A stretch of DNA of 64,000 nucleotides from UBA7672 sp963784415 (GTDB lineage: Bacteria; Pseudomonadota; Alphaproteobacteria; Caulobacterales; Hyphomonadaceae): positions 62,001 to 126,000 of the forward strand of contig CAWARK010000006.1 of the NCBI GenBank assembly GCA_963784415.1, in the 5' to 3' direction. Under the pieces are notes generated by a model, which saw nothing but the letters and a program-made list of their open reading frames with translations, was not told the origin of the DNA and did no database searches. Positions within the stretch are counted from its first letter, which is position 1, and every line of letters begins with the position of its first letter. The position numbers were made by a program, and so were the translations under genes. Of the stretch, positions 59,655-64,000 are shown in pieces.

Positions 59655-60410
59655 ATGAAATTCGCCCGCACGATCATGCTCGCCGTTGCGCTGGCCACGA
59701 TGCCGACAGCCTGCACGTCAATCGCCCCGGCAAACGCCGTCGTCGAAAAGACCACCCCGAAGATCGTCATCTATCACGCTGAAGGCCGTCGCTCCGAGCG
59801 TGTCGTCTGGCTGTGCGAGGAGCTGGGCCTGCCCTACGAGCTGAAATTCCGGCGCGGCGATGTGGCGGGCTCGTTCGAGGACATCTTCGCCGTCAACCCG
59901 GGCATGCGCGTCGCCCCGACCGTCTTCTACAATGGCGAGCTGCTGGTGGAATCCGGCGCCATCCTGCAATTCATCATGGACCGCAATGGCGGCGGTCGCC
60001 TTGAGCCCGCCGTCACCTCACCGGACTACGCATCCTACCTGCGCTTCATGCACTACGCCGAAGGTACGCTGGCATCCGACGTGATCGCCGACTACCGCGT
60101 CGCCCGCGCCACCGATGGCAAGGCCCCGCGTGGCGAGAAGGAAACCGACGGCCAGCGCGCCATGCGCTTCGCCGACGATTTCCTCGCCAAACATCCCTGG
60201 TTCGGCGGCGCCGAATTCACGACTGCCGACATCATGATGGTATTCCCGATCAGCTACGCCATCCGCATGAACGTCGCCGACCCGGCAAAATACCCGCATA
60301 TCGCCGCATGGCAGGTAAAGGTCGAAGACCGCCCCGCCTTCAAACGCATGCTCGCTATCGCCCGCCCCGACGGCCGAGTCGCCCCGCCGCCCTCGCTGAC
60401 GCTGCCGTAA
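59655..60410 (+). CDS. GST-fold protein with lipoprotein-like signal sequence
   Basis: 251 residues. The start MKFARTIMLAVALATMPTAC at 59655, preceded by GGGGAGA, looks like a lipoprotein signal (Cys20). The GST fold follows: IVIYHAEGRRSERVVWLCEE, GDVAGSFEDIFAVNPGMRVA with PTVF, LLVESGAILQFIMDRNGGGR, then WFGGAEFTTADIMMVFPISY. GSTs are normally cytosolic and lack signals, so periplasmic or membrane-anchored location is unusual. If translation began inside, no ATG with a good ribosome-binding site is present before the GST core. Confidence 0.82.
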   Translation: MKFARTIMLAVALATMPTACTSIAPANAVVEKTTPKIVIYHAEGRRSERVVWLCEELGLPYELKFRRGDVAGSFEDIFAVNPGMRVAPTVFYNGELLVESGAILQFIMDRNGGGRLEPAVTSPDYASYLRFMHYAEGTLASDVIADYRVARATDGKAPRGEKETDGQRAMRFADDFLAKHPWFGGAEFTTADIMMVFPISYAIRMNVADPAKYPHIAAWQVKVEDRPAFKRMLAIARPDGRVAPPPSLTLP

Positions 60411-60496
60411 TCACGCCTCGGAAAGCGGACCTGGCGCTGGATTGAACCAGATCTCCCGAGCAGCGCACCTTGATTCAGATGCGCCGATTGGAAGAC

Positions 60497-61060
60497 ATGA
60501 CCAACGCGAGGGAAAGGCTATTCGATGAATACCTGGCCGCCAGCGCGCGGGCTGGCAGCAGGATCGCGCTCGGCCAGCTCGCGGAGCGCTTCCAGCCGCG
60601 CCTGCTGGGCCATGCCCGCCGCCTGACGGGCGATGTCGAAGCCGCCTGCGATGTCGTGCAGGAGGCATGGATCGAAATTGTGCGCGGCCTGCCCCGCCTC
60701 GACGACGCGACGGCCTTCCCGGCATGGGCATTCCGGATCGTCTCGCGCCGGTGCGCCCGATGGATACGGAAGGTGCAGCAACGCCGTCGCATCGACACCG
60801 CGTACGCGGCCGAGCCGATCGAAACCACGACGACGAACGGCGGCGAGCGCGCCTCAGACGCCGCCCGCATTGCCCGCGTGATGGCGAATTTGTCACCCGA
60901 CCACAGGGCCGCAATCGCCCTGTTCTATCTCGAGGACCTGAGTGTGGCCGAGATCGCCGTCGCGCTCGATGTGCCGCCCGGCACAGTGAAAACCAGATTG
61001 ATGCATGCGCGCGAAAAACTTCGCCGCAGTTTGAACCTCAAGGAGTCCAACAATGAGTGA
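60497..61060 (+). CDS. ECF-type RNA polymerase sigma factor
   Basis: 187 residues. Region 2: FQPRLLGHARRLTGDVEAAC, DVVQEAWIEIVRGLPRLDDA, TAFPAWAFRIVSRRCARWIR. Region 4: NLSPDHRAAIALFYLEDLSV, AEIAVALDVPPGTVKTRLMH, AREKLRRSLNLK. The start ATG 60497 (MTNARERLF) follows GGAAGAC; ATG 60479 is an alternative. The stop overlaps the start of the next, membrane-protein gene by 8 bp, a layout typical of a sigma factor with its regulator or partner. Confidence 0.9.
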   Translation: MTNARERLFDEYLAASARAGSRIALGQLAERFQPRLLGHARRLTGDVEAACDVVQEAWIEIVRGLPRLDDATAFPAWAFRIVSRRCARWIRKVQQRRRIDTAYAAEPIETTTTNGGERASDAARIARVMANLSPDHRAAIALFYLEDLSVAEIAVALDVPPGTVKTRLMHAREKLRRSLNLKESNNE

Positions 61061-61427
61061 CCTCGATAAGATGATCCAGGCAACGCTGAACGAGGAAGAT
61101 CGCGCCTTCTTTGCGCGGCTCGAACGTGAACCGGGTTATCTCAGCCAGGTCGGCGGCCTGCTATCGGGCTCGCTGGGCTGGCTGAACCTGCTGCTGATGG
61201 TCGTGCAGGCTGTTCTCTTTTTTGCTGGCGCGTGGTGCGCATGGGAGTTCTTCCAGGCGAACGACATGATCATTGCGCTTCGCTGGGGTCTGTCCGCTTC
61301 CGTCCTGCTGCTCACCGGCACGGTGCTGAAGATCGCCACGCTCTGGCCGTCGCTTCAGGCCAACCGCGTCCTGCGCGAGATCAAGAGACTGGAACTGCAG
61401 ATCGCGCGTAAGGCAGACAAAGCCTAG
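61053..61427 (+). CDS. DUF6768-like membrane protein co-encoded with the ECF sigma factor
   Basis: 124 residues: MSDLDKMIQATLNEEDRAFF, ARLEREPGYLSQVGGLLSGS, membrane segments LNLLLMVVQAVLFFAGAWCA and GLSASVLLLTGTVLKIATLW, and a coiled-coil end (LREIKRLELQIARKADKA). DUF6768 proteins are found beside ECF sigma genes. The cytoplasmic N-terminus may bind the sigma factor as a membrane anti-sigma, by inference from coupling. The frame overlaps the sigma gene at 61053-61060. Confidence 0.83.
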   Translation: MSDLDKMIQATLNEEDRAFFARLEREPGYLSQVGGLLSGSLGWLNLLLMVVQAVLFFAGAWCAWEFFQANDMIIALRWGLSASVLLLTGTVLKIATLWPSLQANRVLREIKRLELQIARKADKA

Positions 61428-61576
61428 CGCTTCCCCACGGCTGCGTCGGTCCACCGCCTTCGCTGACCCTGTCTTACCCGATTGCGTAGCTGGGCTGCTC
61501 TGGTCATGTGGCGGGTAAACACCTAAATCCGCCACGGACCACAACAGCACCTTGGCCCGGCGGGAAAGAGACAGAC

Positions 61577-62748
61577 ATGCCGGCGGCCACGCTTACCAAG
61601 CCAACAAGCACGCGCGCCGCGCTGACCTTCCTGTTTCTCGGAAACATCATGATCGGATCGGGCGTGCTCGCGCCCGCCGCCATGATCAATTCGATGATGG
61701 CAGACCTCGAGGTCGACGCGGTCGCCATCGGCGCGCTGATCGGATGGGGCGCAGTGATCCTGTGCATAGGCGCGCCGGCATTCGGTTTCTTCACCAATCG
61801 CGTCGGGCGTCGCTCGCTGCTGACATTCTCGCTGGCGCTTTACGCCGTGGGCCACGCGGCGTCCGCCTTCGCGCATGACTATCAGACCGTCCTGATCATT
61901 CGCCTCCTGATGATCAGCGGCGCGGCGATCTTCACACCGCAAGCGGCCAGCGCTGTCGCGCTCATCGTGCCGGAAGACCGCCGCGCGAGCGCCGTCGCGA
62001 TGGTTTTCATGGGCTGGGCGTTTTCCGGCGCCGTCGTCATTCCGATCATGAGTATTCTGGCCGAAACGCTCGACTGGCGCATCATATACGGCACGCTCGC
62101 CGCCGGATCGGCGCTAGCGGCCTGCGGCGTCATTTTCGCGCTCCCGGCGCGGCTCTATCCCGCCCGCATGTCGCTCAGCTCGTGGGGCGAAGTGGTGACG
62201 CGGCCGGCGATCCTGATCCTGCTGGCGGCGACATCCCTGCAGATCATGGGACAGTTCTCGCTCTATCCCTACCTCGCCGCAGAACTCCGCCGCGCCGCGC
62301 ATGCCGATGCATCTGGTGTTGCACTGACTTTCGGCATGTATGGCGGCGCCGGCCTGTTCGGGTCGATCATCGCGACGCGCGTCGTTGGCAGGATCGGCGC
62401 GGCGCGGACACACATCATCTGCCTGTGCTTCATGGCGACAGGCCTTGGCGGCTGGTCTGTCTTCTCATCAACCCTGATGCTCGCGATATCGAGCGTGTTC
62501 GTATGGGGCCTCGGCTTCGGCGCCGGCGTCGCGATGCAACAGGCGCGCCTGATCTCCGTGGCGCCCGCCCTGGCCTCCGCCTCCGTCGCGCTCAACACGT
62601 CGGTGCTTTATCTCGGCCAAGCCGTCGGTACGGCCATCGGCGGCAGCCTGATCGCGAACAACCATCCAAACCTGATGGCCCCCGCAGGCGTCGTGCTGAT
62701 GCTCGCCGCGATCACCGCCTCGTGGTGGGCAAACCGGAAGTTTGCGGC

Positions 62749-62752
<4 letters not shown>
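61577..62752 (+). CDS. MFS transporter
   Basis: 391 residues, twelve membrane segments. The conserved loop 2-3 motif reads GFFTNRVGRRSLL. The segment GAAIFTPQAASAVALIVPED, RRASAVAMVFMGWAFSGAVV resembles the AraJ/sugar-efflux branch (YdhP, NepI). It is likely a drug, sugar or nucleoside exporter. Start ATG 61577 follows GGGAAAGAG. It ends convergently on prfC with a 4-bp overlap of stops (62749-62752). Confidence 0.9.

Positions 62753-64000
<1,248 letters not shown>

Overview
The window is a high-G+C alphaproteobacterial chromosome segment. Gene content points to the Caulobacterales/Hyphomonadaceae side of the class: Rhodobacter-type gene transfer agent (GTA) genes, a DUF2336 protein, an ECF sigma factor paired with a DUF6768 protein, a ccmI-ccmE-ccmF-ccmH operon, and REP-like palindromes. 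This placement is inference; there is no rRNA or other marker gene. I saw no tRNA, rRNA or CRISPR array.

Layout. 1-12.4 kb is housekeeping on the minus strand: partial glnE, a degP-response regulator-sensor kinase operon, the cytochrome c maturation operon behind a PepSY/two-component set, and a DnaJ-like chaperone. 12.5-40.9 kb holds GTA/HK97-type phage genes, all on the minus strand and in canonical order (terminase, portal, holin-like, small coiled coil, prohead protease, capsid, gp6, gp8, gp9, gp11 start, gp15 end). They are pulled apart by five blocks of ordinary genes: an ArsR-SRPBCC operon, an antiporter and an OPT transporter; VOC/SDR/TrmO/NTF2-like genes; two secreted paralogues; a DUF262 gene; and creatininase/DoxX/VOC plus small unknowns. 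The head genes are intact. The tail genes are frameshifted, missing or fused by deletion. 41-47 kb has an enoyl-CoA hydratase, lipoproteins, a REPIN-like element and a class A penicillin-binding protein. 47.1-49.5 kb is a single AT-richer unknown membrane-protein gene. 49.6-54.6 kb has an ABC-F ATPase, a DUF2336 protein and a full-length GmrSD-type (DUF262-DUF1524) restriction protein. 54.6-64 kb has a LytTR regulator diverging from an acyltransferase (both frameshifted), a second acyltransferase, two GST-like proteins, the ECF sigma/DUF6768 pair, an MFS transporter and partial prfC.

Points of note. (1) A GTA cluster is dispersed over about 28 kb, with a similar 54-bp upstream element before both the terminase and the portal genes. 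(2) A REP-like palindrome sits in frame inside the terminase. A related inverted pair at 43.3-43.6 kb brackets a DUF559 fragment. (3) Many reading frames are broken by small indels, mostly single extra bases and clustered in a few genes (OPT transporter, acyltransferase, several GTA tail genes). The protein sequence resumes cleanly in another frame each time, so insertion-biased sequencing error must be separated from real decay. At least one lesion, an 8-bp tandem duplication in the gp11 remnant, looks biological.
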